A DNA stretch of 64,000 bases, from assembly GCA_046593925.1 (NCBI GenBank), contig JBKJQN010000084.1:1-64000 (forward strand), in the 5' to 3' direction. The notes under the pieces are model-generated. The model was not told where the DNA came from, did no database searches, and saw only the letters and a program-made list of their open reading frames with translations. Below, in pieces: positions 25,264 through 33,654 of the stretch (the first letter of the stretch is position 1; every line of letters begins with the position of its first letter). This DNA comes from JAYVYM01 sp046593925. GTDB lineage: Bacteria; Actinomycetota; Actinomycetes; Mycobacteriales; SCTD01. Both the position numbers and the translations under genes were made by a program.

Positions 25264-27096
25264 ATGACCGAGCTGCTCGAGCACGCCCCGTCCCGTACCG
25301 AGGCCGGCCAACGCGTCGACGCCTGGCTGGCGGCGTTCCAGGACGCTCTCACCGCCCGCGATCCCGAGCGGGCCGGGGCACTTTTCCTGCCGCAGAGCTT
25401 CTGGCGGGACCTCGTCTCGTTCACCTGGAACCTCACCACCGCCGAGAATCCGGCCGGTGTCGCCGAGTTGCTGCGCGCGACGCTGGAGCAGACCGACCCG
25501 ACCGGGTTCGCCACCAGCGAGGAGCCGGTGGAGGCCGGTGGCGTCACCGAGGCGTGGCTGACCTTCGAGACGGCGGTCGGTCGCGGCCAGGCGCACCTGC
25601 GGCTGCGCGACGACGAGGACGGCACCGCGAAGGCGTGGACGCTGCTCACCTCCCTGCAGGAGCTCAAGGGGCACGAAGAACCGCTGCACGACCGCCGGCC
25701 CCGGGGCGCCGAGCACGGCGCCACCAGAGCACGCAGCACCTGGCTGGAAGGTCGCGAGAAGGAGGCTGCCGAGCTGGGCAGCAGCACCCAGCCGTACGTC
25801 GTGATCGTCGGCGGCGGGCAGGGCGGCATCGCGCTCGGCGCCCGGCTGCGCCAGCTCGGTGTGCCGACGATCATCGTTGAGAAGAACGCCCGGCCAGGCG
25901 ACTCGTGGCGCAACCGCTACAAGTCGCTGTGTCTGCACGACCCGGTCTGGTACGACCACCTGCCCTACCTTGACTTTCCCAAGAATTGGCCGGTCTTCGC
26001 GCCGAAGGACAAGATCGCTGACTGGCTCGAGATGTACACGCAGGTGATGGAACTGACCTACTGGGGCTCCACGACCGCGACGAGCGCCAGCTACGACGAA
26101 ACCAAGGGCGAGTGGGAATTGGTCGTCGACCGCGACGGCGAGCAGGTCACCCTGCGCCCGAAGCAGCTCGTCATGGCGATGGGTGTCTCCGGCAAAGCCA
26201 ACGTCCCGAACTTTCCGGGTAGCGAGCGGTTCCTGGGCGACCAGCACCACTCCTCGGCGCACCCTGGCCCCGACGCGTACAAGGGCAAGAAGGCCGTCGT
26301 GATCGGCTCGAACAACTCCGCGCACGACATCTGTGCGGCGCTGTGGGAGGCCGGCGCCGACGTCACGATGGTGCAGCGCTCCTCGACGCACATCGTGCGC
26401 TCCGAGTCCCTGCTGGAGCTCGCGCTGAAACCGCTGTACTCCGAGCAGGCAGTTGCCGCCGGCGTCACGACCGCCAAGGCCGACCACATCTTCGCGTCAC
26501 TGCCGTACCGGATCATGCACGAGTTCCAGATCCCGGTGTACGACGCGATCCGCGAGCGCGACGCCGACTTCTACGCCCGCCTGGAGAAGGCCGGCTTCGA
26601 GCTCGACTACGGCGACGACGACTCGGGGTTGTTCATGAAGTACCTGCGGCGCGGGTCCGGCTACTACATCGACGTAGGCGCCTCCGAGCTCGTCGCCGAC
26701 GGCAGCATCCACCTGGCCCACGGCGCCGTGCGCGAGCTGACCGAGCGCACCGTCGTGCTGGCGGACGGCACCGAGCTCGAGGCGGACGTCGTCGTGCACG
26801 CGACCGGCTACGGCTCGATGAACGGCTGGCTCACCGAGCTGATCAGCCCGGAGGTCGCCGATCGGGTCGGCAAGGTGTGGGGGCTGGGCTCGGCCACGAC
26901 CAAGGACCCGGGCCCGTGGGAGGGCGAGCAGCGCAACATGTGGAAACCCACGCAGCAGCAGGCTCTGTGGTTCCACGGTGGCAATCTGCACCAGTCGCGC
27001 TACTACTCGCTGTACCTCGCGCTGCAGCTGAAGGCCCGGGAGGTCGGCATCCCGACGCCGGTGCACGCCCTCGCCGAGGTGCACCACACGTCCTGA
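25264..27096 (+). CDS. Flavin-dependent monooxygenase with N-terminal NTF2-like domain
   Basis: 610 aa. Residues 1-~150 resemble an NTF2/SnoaL-like domain (VDAWLAAFQDALTARDPERA). The rest is an FMO/Baeyer-Villiger-type flavoprotein: FAD Rossmann motif VIVGGGQGGIALGARL (near 180), FMO identifying region FPGSERFLGDQHHSSAHP (near 317), NADPH motif VVIGSNNSAHDI (near 344) and the C-terminal VVHATGYGSMNGWL. It would oxygenate a small organic S, N or carbonyl compound. ATG 25264 follows AGGAGGACAG. Convergent with the metal-receptor gene, with 3 bp between stops. Confidence 0.9.
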   Translation: MTELLEHAPSRTEAGQRVDAWLAAFQDALTARDPERAGALFLPQSFWRDLVSFTWNLTTAENPAGVAELLRATLEQTDPTGFATSEEPVEAGGVTEAWLTFETAVGRGQAHLRLRDDEDGTAKAWTLLTSLQELKGHEEPLHDRRPRGAEHGATRARSTWLEGREKEAAELGSSTQPYVVIVGGGQGGIALGARLRQLGVPTIIVEKNARPGDSWRNRYKSLCLHDPVWYDHLPYLDFPKNWPVFAPKDKIADWLEMYTQVMELTYWGSTTATSASYDETKGEWELVVDRDGEQVTLRPKQLVMAMGVSGKANVPNFPGSERFLGDQHHSSAHPGPDAYKGKKAVVIGSNNSAHDICAALWEAGADVTMVQRSSTHIVRSESLLELALKPLYSEQAVAAGVTTAKADHIFASLPYRIMHEFQIPVYDAIRERDADFYARLEKAGFELDYGDDDSGLFMKYLRRGSGYYIDVGASELVADGSIHLAHGAVRELTERTVVLADGTELEADVVVHATGYGSMNGWLTELISPEVADRVGKVWGLGSATTKDPGPWEGEQRNMWKPTQQQALWFHGGNLHQSRYYSLYLALQLKAREVGIPTPVHALAEVHHTS

Positions 27097-27099
27097 CGC

Positions 27100-27831
27100 T
27101 CAGACATCGAGCTGCGCCGTCAACAGCGCGCGGGCCTCGACCAGGGAGGGTCCGTACCAGGTGAGGTGCCGGCCGCTGACGAAAGCGGCCGGCATGCCAC
27201 CGAACGCCTCCGGGCCGTCGGCCGGGGTGAAGGCGTACGGCTCGTCAGGCAGCACGACGAGGTCGACACCGGCAACCGGCGGGGTGAACCGCGGGTAGCG
27301 GTCCGGGTTGCCCGCCAGCACGTTGTCGACGCCGAGCCGGGCCAGGACGTCGCCGGTGAAGGTCCCGCTGCCGACGGCCATCCACGGCCGGCGCCAGATC
27401 GGGACGACGGCCGTGCGCCGCAGCCCGTTGTGCGGTAGTGCCCACACGTCCCGCGCCTGCGCCAGCCATGCCGGCTCGGCCAGCCCACAGGCGCTCAGCA
27501 TCCGCCCGAGCGAAACGATCGACTCCGGAACCGTACGCGGGAAGGTCACCCAGACCGCAAGCCCGGCCGCCCGCAGCGCCGCGAGGTCGCTCTCGCGGTT
27601 CTCTTCCGCGTTGGCGAGCACCAGGTCCGGCCGCAGCGCCACGACGGCCGCCGCGTCCGGGCTTTTCGTACCGCCGATCCTGGCGACGTCGAGGTCGGCG
27701 GGGTGGCTGCACCAGGCGGTGGCCCCGATGAGCAGCCCCGGCGCGCTGACCGCGATCGCCTCGGTCAGCGACGGCACCAGCGACACGACGCTGCGTACGG
27801 GACCGGCGAACGGCGTCCGCTGGTCGTCCAC
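27100..27831 (-). CDS. BtuF-like metal-chelate/cobalamin-binding protein without signal peptide
   Basis: 243 aa. It shows the helical-backbone metal receptor (periplasmic binding) fold: VVSLVPSLTEAI, GATAWCSHP, GGTKSPDAAAVVALRPDLVL and FTGDVLARLGVDNVL. BtuF members bind cobalamin. This one has no secretion signal, as is common for the actinobacterial helper class, so it may act inside the cell. Start GTG 27831, or GTG 27852, which would overlap the previous gene. It is downstream of the F420 reductase and cobT, giving a small cofactor-linked set. Confidence 0.75.
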   Translation of the reverse strand: MDDQRTPFAGPVRSVVSLVPSLTEAIAVSAPGLLIGATAWCSHPADLDVARIGGTKSPDAAAVVALRPDLVLANAEENRESDLAALRAAGLAVWVTFPRTVPESIVSLGRMLSACGLAEPAWLAQARDVWALPHNGLRRTAVVPIWRRPWMAVGSGTFTGDVLARLGVDNVLAGNPDRYPRFTPPVAGVDLVVLPDEPYAFTPADGPEAFGGMPAAFVSGRHLTWYGPSLVEARALLTAQLDV

Positions 27832-27835
27832 CTGA

Positions 27836-28516
27836 CTAGACGTCGGTGACACGCAGACCCGCGTGCGCCTTGTACCGGCGGTTGACCGAGATCAGGTTGG
27901 CGGTGAGCGCCTCGACCTGATGGGCGTTGCGCAGCCGACCGCCGTAGATGCCACGCATCCCGGGGACCAGCGCGACGAGGGCCTGGACGAGGTCGGTCGC
28001 GTCCCGGTCGTCGCCGAGGACCAGCACGTCGGTGTTCAGGGTGTCGACGGCCTCGTCGAGCAGCAGCACCGCGCTGACGTGGTGGAAGGCCGCGACGACG
28101 CGGCTGCCGGGCAGGACCGCGGCGGCCTGCTCGGCTGCGCTGCCCTCCTCGACCGCCAGCGCGTACGCCCCCTTGCCGTCGAAGCCGAGCGGGTTGACGC
28201 AGTCGACGACGACCTTGCCGATGAGCGAATTCGCGAGCGCCACCAGGAGCTCCCGGTGGCCCTCCCACGGCACCGCGACAATGACGACGTCACCGGCGAG
28301 GGCGGCCGCCTCGTTGTCGAGCCCGGTCACGTTGCCGGGCAGCCCCGCGGCCGCCTGTGCCGCGCGCTCGGTCGAGCGCGAGCCCAGCACGACGCTGGTT
28401 CCGGCCAGGGCGAACCGGCGGGCCAGGCCGCGGCCCTGCTCGCCGGTGCCACCCAGCACCGCCACGGTCAGGGCGGTCACGTCGGTCATGTGTGTCGGCG
28501 TCGCGGCAGCGGTCAT
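27836..28516 (-). CDS. npdG: NADPH-dependent F420 reductase (NpdG-like)
   Basis: 226 aa. Rossmann nucleotide-binding motif VAVLGGTGEQGRGLARRFAL near the N-terminus, NADPH phosphate-binding SRS (VVLGSRSTERA), then VIVAVPWEGH, VVDCVNPLGF and AFHHVSA. It exchanges hydride between NADPH and cofactor F420. Start ATG 28514-28516, or ATG 28487-28489. No strong ribosome-binding site seen for either. Presence of this gene implies F420 in the organism. Confidence 0.85.
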   Translation of the reverse strand: MTAAATPTHMTDVTALTVAVLGGTGEQGRGLARRFALAGTSVVLGSRSTERAAQAAAGLPGNVTGLDNEAAALAGDVVIVAVPWEGHRELLVALANSLIGKVVVDCVNPLGFDGKGAYALAVEEGSAAEQAAAVLPGSRVVAAFHHVSAVLLLDEAVDTLNTDVLVLGDDRDATDLVQALVALVPGMRGIYGGRLRNAHQVEALTANLISVNRRYKAHAGLRVTDV

Positions 28517-28658
28517 GCTGGCACTGTTCCAGGAGTCCACCGGGTCGGCAGCAGGAGTACCGGCCAGGGGGTTGCGGTGGCCCAGCTCAGGCGGGCCTGG
28601 ACAGCACCGTCCGGTCGTCGGGTCGGCGGTGAGTAGGGGCGAGGACAACCCGGGCGGG

Positions 28659-29732
28659 TCAGCCCTTGTCGGTGACCCCGGCGCTGTCGAAGGTGGCCAT
28701 CTGGGCGAGCGCGGCCGCGCTTGCCCGCACCAGCGGGAGGGCGAGCACGGCGCCGGTCCCTTCGCCGAGCCGCAGGCCGAGATCGACCAGCGGACGCAGC
28801 CCCAGCGCAGCGAGGGCCACCGCATGCCCCGGCTCGGCGGACAGGTGGCCGGCGATGCACGCAGCGAGGCAGTGCGGGGCGAGGGCCGCGGCGGCGAGCG
28901 TGGCGGCCCCCGCGATCACGCCGTCCAAGACCACCGGTACGCGCAGGGCGGCGGCCCCGAGCACGAATCCGGTGAGTGCCGCATGCTCCAGGCCACCGAC
29001 CGCGGCGAGCACCGACACCGGGTCGGCAGGGTCCGGGGCGGGCAGGGCGTGCAGGGCGAGCGCGGCCCGGACGACAGCGGTCTTGCGGGCCAGCGTGGCG
29101 TCGTCGATACCGGTGCCGCGGCCGGTGACGTCAGCCGGGTCACGGCCGGTGAAGGCGGCGATCAAGGCGGCGGACGCGGTCGTGTTGGCGATGCCCATGT
29201 CACCGGTGAGCAGGCATCCGTGCCCCTCGGCGACGAGCTGCCGGGCGACCTCGATGCCGACCTCGATGGCTCGTACGGCCTCCTCGCGCGTCATGGCGGC
29301 CTCGACCGTCATGTCCCGGGTGCCGGCCCGGACCTTGCGGACCAGCAGCCCCGGGGTCGCATCGAGAGTCCCGGCGACGCCGACGTCGACAACGACGACG
29401 GTGGCGCCGACCTGCCCGGCGAAGGCGTTGACCGCCGCGCCGCCGGCCAGGAAATTGCCGACCATCTGCAGGGTGACCTCCTGCGGCCAGGGCGTGACGC
29501 CGTGCGCGTACACCCCGTGGTCCCCGGCGAAGACCGCGACTGCGGCGGGTGCGGGGACGGGCGGCGGGCAGACGCCCGCGAGCCCTGCGAGCTGCACCGA
29601 CAGGTCCTCCAGCACCCCGAGCGCCCCAGGCGGCTTCGTGAGCCGCGCCTGGCGCTCACGGGCCGCCGCGATCGCGGCGTCGTCGGCCGGTTTGATCTCC
29701 AGCAGGGTCGCGGCCAACAGGTCGCCGGTCAC
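28659..29732 (-). CDS. cobT: Nicotinate-nucleotide:dimethylbenzimidazole phosphoribosyltransferase
   Basis: 357 aa. It activates the lower ligand of cobalamin for nucleotide-loop assembly. Signatures: KPPGALGVLEDL, FAGDHGVYAHGVTPWPQEVT, LLTGDMGIANTT and the catalytic glutamate in RLGEGTGAVLAL. Start GTG 29730-29732 with AGGA 5-6 nt before it. It is separated from the main cobalamin operon (38.4-51.5 kb) by 9 kb and has no riboswitch directly upstream that I could see. Confidence 0.93.
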   Translation of the reverse strand: MTGDLLAATLLEIKPADDAAIAAARERQARLTKPPGALGVLEDLSVQLAGLAGVCPPPVPAPAAVAVFAGDHGVYAHGVTPWPQEVTLQMVGNFLAGGAAVNAFAGQVGATVVVVDVGVAGTLDATPGLLVRKVRAGTRDMTVEAAMTREEAVRAIEVGIEVARQLVAEGHGCLLTGDMGIANTTASAALIAAFTGRDPADVTGRGTGIDDATLARKTAVVRAALALHALPAPDPADPVSVLAAVGGLEHAALTGFVLGAAALRVPVVLDGVIAGAATLAAAALAPHCLAACIAGHLSAEPGHAVALAALGLRPLVDLGLRLGEGTGAVLALPLVRASAAALAQMATFDSAGVTDKG

Positions 29733-29904
29733 GGCTGTCCTGTGCGGTTCCCGGAGCCGGTGCCGGGAAGGCCGCCGGTCGAGCCGGGGCCGGGGGGCTG
29801 GGTGGGCGGGGTACTCATGCGCACATTGTCCCCCGCCGGTCGCTGCCCACCGGGCGGGCCCCATGGCAGCAGGGGCTGCCGTTGGTCTGCGCTGGCGGGC
29901 AGGG

Positions 29905-30123
29905 CTACGCCGGGCACCCCTCGGCCAGCCAGGCCCGCAGCAGCTCTACGCGGTCCTTCCTCCAGGACGCGTCGCAGGGCATCGAGCCGTCGGCGACGGT
30001 ATCCAGCACCGCCTGCGCATGGCTCTTGACGTCCTCGTGGTCGGACAGGTCGAACCGGGACTTCATGGCCCGTACGTCCTTCGGCCGGAACAGCGGGGCG
30101 ATGTCGGCGGCGAAGCTCGTCAC
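29905..30123 (-). CDS. Small conserved protein (PLFR...MPCD family)
   Basis: 72 aa from GTG 30121-30123. It reads APLFRPKDVRAMKSRFDL, then DVKSHAQAVL, then DGSMPCDASW and AWLAEG. Short proteins with this pattern are widespread in bacteria next to oxidoreductase genes; the pattern recalls a cytochrome-like helical module without a haem motif. Function unknown. Confidence 0.6.
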   Translation of the reverse strand: MTSFAADIAPLFRPKDVRAMKSRFDLSDHEDVKSHAQAVLDTVADGSMPCDASWRKDRVELLRAWLAEGCPA

Positions 30124-30328
30124 GCGGACTCCTCGGGCAGGGTGAGGACCGGCCACATCGCGCTGACGTCCATGAGTGGGCCTCCCGACTCGAGCGGCCC
30201 CGTCCCACCGACGCCGACCCGCACTGTCGTCCTCCTCGCGGCAACGGGCAACAAGCCCGGGTTCAGGCAGGGCGGTCGGGACCCGATCCAGTAAGAAAGG
30301 CCCTGTCCGCCAGCCGCCCGGAGGCGTC

Positions 30329-31975
30329 ATGCTCGGCTCCCGTCCTCGTTCCACGTCGGCCCGTACCGTCCTGGGCGCGTTTGCCGCGTTGGGGGCGCTG
30401 ACCCTGGTGGGCGCTTTCGCGGGCCCCGCGCAGGCAGCTGCCGGGCTCGTCCCGCCCGTGCCACAGCCCGCCGGGGTCGAGGCCCCGGCGGACTACGTCG
30501 GCGCGGACACCTGCGACTACACGGCCAAGCCGGGTGTCGCCCGCTTCGCGGCGCTGGTCCAGGCGACCTATCCCGGCACGGGGACGTCCGGGGTGCTCAA
30601 CTCCTGCACCGCGGAGCGCGGAGTGAGTGAGCACACCGAGGGCCGGGCCTGGGACTGGACCGTGTCGGCGGCCAACGCCGGTCAGATGGCCCAGGTCAAC
30701 GACCTCTTCGGGTGGCTCCTCGCAGCGGACGGGGCGGGGAACCAGGCCGCGAACGCCCGCCGCCTCGGCATCATGTACATCATCTGGAACAAGCAGATCC
30801 TCGGCCTGTACGACCTGGCGTCCGGCTGGCGCCCGTACTCGTGCTCGGGGGTCACCGGATGCCACCAGGACCATGTGCACTTCTCGTTCGCGTGGAACGG
30901 CGCGATGGGGCGCACGTCGTTCTGGACCGGGCAGGTCGCCGCCCCCGACTACGGGCCGTGTGTCGGTGCCGGCCAGATGTTCGCGTTGGCGTACGCCGGG
31001 CCGAACCCGAACCGCTGCCCGGCATGGCGGCCCCTGCCGCCCACCGACCCGTCGGTCGCGGTCCTGCGTGGTTCCGCCGGTGCGACCGTCGGGGCGGGGA
31101 GCAACGGCCCGGCGGTCGCCGCGGTCCAGCGGGTCCTGGGCGGCACCGTCCCGGACGGCGGCTACGGGCCGCAGACGCAGGATCTCGTCACGACGTTCCA
31201 GGAACGCCGGGGGCTGCCGGCCACCGGGTCGGTCACGGGCCCGACCTGGGCGTCCCTGGTGGCGTACGCGACCGCCGGGGTGGCCGCGCCACCGCCCCCG
31301 AACGCGCCGGTACCGCCGTCGGGCCGGCTTGCGGCGACAGCGGCCGGCGGCGTGTTGGCACCGGGCGGCCAGCTCAGCGCCGGGCAGTACACGTTGATCC
31401 TCCAGGGCGACGGGAACGCGGTCGTCTACGGCAACGGCCGGGCCCTCTGGTCGACGGGGACGTACGGCAACCCGGGTGCCCGGCTGGTGGTCCAGTCGGA
31501 CGGAAACGCCGTCGTCTACAGCACCGGCAATACGCCGCTGTGGCAGACCGGGACCCGCGGTGCAGGGGCTGCCTTCGGGCTGGACACCGACGGCGGGCTC
31601 GTGATCGACGCAGCCGCCGGGAGGACCTGGCGGAACGGCGCGCCCGGCACGGACGCCGCCGTACCCACCACCGTGCTCTCCCAGGGTCAGTACCTGCACT
31701 CGGCGGACCGGCAGTACACGGCCGTGCAGCAGGCCGACGGGAACTTCGTCGTCTACGGCTACGGCAGGCCGGTGTGGTCGTCCGGGACCGCCGGTGCGGT
31801 GTCCGGCAGGGTGTTCGTCCAAGCCGACGGAAACGTCGTCGTCTACACAGCCGGCGGTGCCGCCGCGTGGCAGTCCCGCAGCTCCGGGGCCGGCCCCGGA
31901 ACCTTTGTCATGCAGGACGACGGCAACCTGGTGCTGTACGTGGCGGGCCGGCCTGTCTGGTGGACGCTGGCCTGA
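30329..31975 (+). CDS. Secreted cell-wall protein: hydrolase-like domain, peptidoglycan-binding domain, B-lectin
   Basis: 548 aa. Sec signal peptide (cleavage near AQAAA, residue ~35). Residues ~50-230 resemble the ARB_07466-type secreted domain (VLNSCTAERGVSEHTEGRAWDW; GCHQDHVHFSF with possible zinc-binding His). A PG_binding_1 repeat follows (GPAVAAVQRVLGG, GYGPQTQDLVTTFQ; ~255-315), then a Pro-rich hinge. The end is a bulb-type (mannose-specific) lectin domain with five QxDxNxVxY-like sites (LQGDGNAVVY, VQSDGNAVVY, QADGNFVVY, VQADGNVVVY, MQDDGNLVLY). ATG preceded by GGAGG. Likely binds the envelope and a mannose-type glycan. Confidence 0.88.
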   Translation: MLGSRPRSTSARTVLGAFAALGALTLVGAFAGPAQAAAGLVPPVPQPAGVEAPADYVGADTCDYTAKPGVARFAALVQATYPGTGTSGVLNSCTAERGVSEHTEGRAWDWTVSAANAGQMAQVNDLFGWLLAADGAGNQAANARRLGIMYIIWNKQILGLYDLASGWRPYSCSGVTGCHQDHVHFSFAWNGAMGRTSFWTGQVAAPDYGPCVGAGQMFALAYAGPNPNRCPAWRPLPPTDPSVAVLRGSAGATVGAGSNGPAVAAVQRVLGGTVPDGGYGPQTQDLVTTFQERRGLPATGSVTGPTWASLVAYATAGVAAPPPPNAPVPPSGRLAATAAGGVLAPGGQLSAGQYTLILQGDGNAVVYGNGRALWSTGTYGNPGARLVVQSDGNAVVYSTGNTPLWQTGTRGAGAAFGLDTDGGLVIDAAAGRTWRNGAPGTDAAVPTTVLSQGQYLHSADRQYTAVQQADGNFVVYGYGRPVWSSGTAGAVSGRVFVQADGNVVVYTAGGAAAWQSRSSGAGPGTFVMQDDGNLVLYVAGRPVWWTLA

Positions 31976-32007
31976 CAGTCGGCGGAGTCCGGCTCCGGCG
32001 GTCGTGG

Positions 32008-32271
32008 TCAGTCGCCGAGCAGGGTGATGGCTCGGGCGGTCAGGTCGCGCAGCCGGGGCAGGTGGTTCTCGCTGAGCTGGCGCAGGGCGCTGTCGCCAGG
32101 GCCGGACAGCCGTAGACGGATGGCCCGCCGGTCGATGGCGTCGCTCGCGCGTTCCAGCAGACCTGCTCTGTTCAGCCGGGCCACGAGCTCGACAGCGCTG
32201 GGGCTGGCGATACCCAGTGCGCGCGCGACCTCGGCGACCCGGGGGCCAGCAGGGTGCGGGTGTCCGCGCAT
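32008..32271 (-). CDS. MarR-family regulator, apparently 5'-truncated
   Basis: 87 aa from the only ATG in frame. It contains the winged helix (VAEVARALGIASPSAVELVARL, GLLERASDAIDRRAIRLRLS) and the C-terminal dimer helix. Upstream the frame continues with plausible MarR sequence (GLTHAQHHVLLSMRG) but offers no ATG, GTG or TTG before a stop near 32500, and overlaps the DUF3099 gene. Either a CTG start is used or the N-terminal helices have been lost. Confidence 0.6.
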   Translation of the reverse strand: MRGHPHPAGPRVAEVARALGIASPSAVELVARLNRAGLLERASDAIDRRAIRLRLSGPGDSALRQLSENHLPRLRDLTARAITLLGD

Positions 32272-32383
32272 GCTCAGCAGGACGTGATGCTGCGCGTGGG
32301 TGAGGCCCAGGAGGTGCGCGTCGCTCTCACCGAGCCGTTCGAAGGCGGCGAGGTCGTTGCGGACAGCCAGCAGCCCGGCGAAG

Positions 32384-32635
32384 TCACCCGCTGGGGCCGC
32401 CGTTGCCGGCGATCGCGGCGAGTGGCGCCAGCACGGCAGCGACGGCCAGGGCCACCAGCCGTACCGGGACGGGCGCCGGCACGAAGAAGCCGAACAGCAT
32501 CAGGACGACGCAGGAGCCCATCACCAGCGCGTACCGGCGCCGCCGTCCGCGCAGGTCGGCCCGGATTGCCTCGGCCGGGGTCGGGGTGACGACGTCGGCA
32601 ACGTGCTGGCGGCGGCGGCGGGGCAGGCGGGTCAT
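32384..32635 (-). CDS. DUF3099-type small membrane protein
   Basis: 83 aa: a basic N-terminus (MTRLPRRRRQHVADV), EAIRADLRGRRRRYALVMG, then two hydrophobic helices (SCVVLMLFGFFVPAPVPVRL and VALAVAAVLAPLAAIAG). This matches DUF3099, a small actinobacterial membrane family of unknown function. Start ATG 32633-32635; the long upstream frame is a shadow. Confidence 0.7.
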   Translation of the reverse strand: MTRLPRRRRQHVADVVTPTPAEAIRADLRGRRRRYALVMGSCVVLMLFGFFVPAPVPVRLVALAVAAVLAPLAAIAGNGGPSG

Positions 32636-33108
32636 GGTCGACCGTTGCCCTTCCCGGGGGACGGCCACGCGGCCGGCGGCCACCACGACGAGGGTGGGCC
32701 TGTCGACGGTGTGCCTGGTGCGCTGTCCCGAACAGGGGCCCAGCGGATGACGACGATCTTGTGTATGCCGATGAAGGAGTGCGGCATCCCGGTGCCGGCA
32801 TCGGCGATGAAGCACTCCAGGTCGTAGGTGCCTGGGGCGAGCAGCGGTGAGGAGAACACCTGCTGCTGGCCGCCGGGTGAGCACCCCCCGCCTGCACCGC
32901 GGTCTTCTGGTGCAGGTTCGGGTCCGACGGCGGACCCGGACCGTGGTTGATCGCGTCGATCCCGGCCTGGATGTCGGCGTCGGTGGTGCCCTCCTTCACC
33001 GGCGAGAAGGACACGAAGTGCAGCCTGAAGCGCATCCGCGTGACGCACACCGGGCTGACGGTGGCACAGCAGGACCGGGCGAAGGTGGAGCGGGTGCTGG
33101 CCGTGCAC
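32632..33108 (-). pseudogene. Frameshifted small secreted protein gene
   Basis: Two frames together give a recognisable protein: MRFRLHFVSFSPVKEGTTDA to NLHQKTAVQAGG in one frame (33034 downwards), then GTYDLECFIADAGTGMPHSF and IGIHKIVVI in another. The latter resembles the GTYxLxCFIPDxxTGxPH end of plastocyanin-like secreted proteins. The shift falls at a C6 run (32884-32889, G6 on the coding strand). The N-terminal part is also unclear. A decayed gene or a homopolymer read error are both possible. Confidence 0.55.
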
Positions 33109-33309
33109 GCAGACGGCTGTCCGGTCGCGCTCGCGTCCGGCGCTCCTGAGCCGAAGCAGACTGCGGACCGGCCGGCTCGTGCGGCGCGGTCCCCGGCTGC
33201 TGCGCGCGCAGGTGTCAGGCAGCGCCCGGGCCGCCAGCCGGGAGAGACAGCGCGTCGTCGCCGCCGCTGTCGGTCGGCCGTGGTCCCTCCGAGCTGCACC
33301 GCTCCGGCG

Positions 33310-33492
33310 TCACCCGCGAGATGCTGGCCGCACGAACTCCGCGTCTGTCAGGACGCCCTGCTCGCGTAGGCCGGCGAGCTCCTCCACCAGTGCGGGGCGC
33401 ACCCGGAAGGCGCCGGTCAGCGTCCCGGACTTCCCGGTATGAGGCGGTCCCATCCGGGGGTGATCGATCATGGCATCGCAGCCGAAGCCCAT
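33310..33492 (-). CDS. Small protein with SHOCT-like C-terminus
   Basis: 60 aa ending in LVEELAGLREQGVLTDAEF, the typical SHOCT (short C-terminal oligomerisation) pattern. AGGACGATCAAG precedes the ATG. Function unknown. Confidence 0.5.
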   Translation of the reverse strand: MGFGCDAMIDHPRMGPPHTGKSGTLTGAFRVRPALVEELAGLREQGVLTDAEFVRPASRG

Positions 33493-33654
33493 CTTGATCG
33501 TCCTGTCGCCCGACTCAGCTGCTCGGACCGGTGCTCGGGCGTCGGGTGCGACCCCTAGGAGCGCTACCGTTCCGTGCCCAGCCTGTTCAACGGAGACCGG
33601 TTGAGCCCCACGACGGCGGCGGCGGTCGTCGTGGACTTCTGGTACTCAGGCAGC

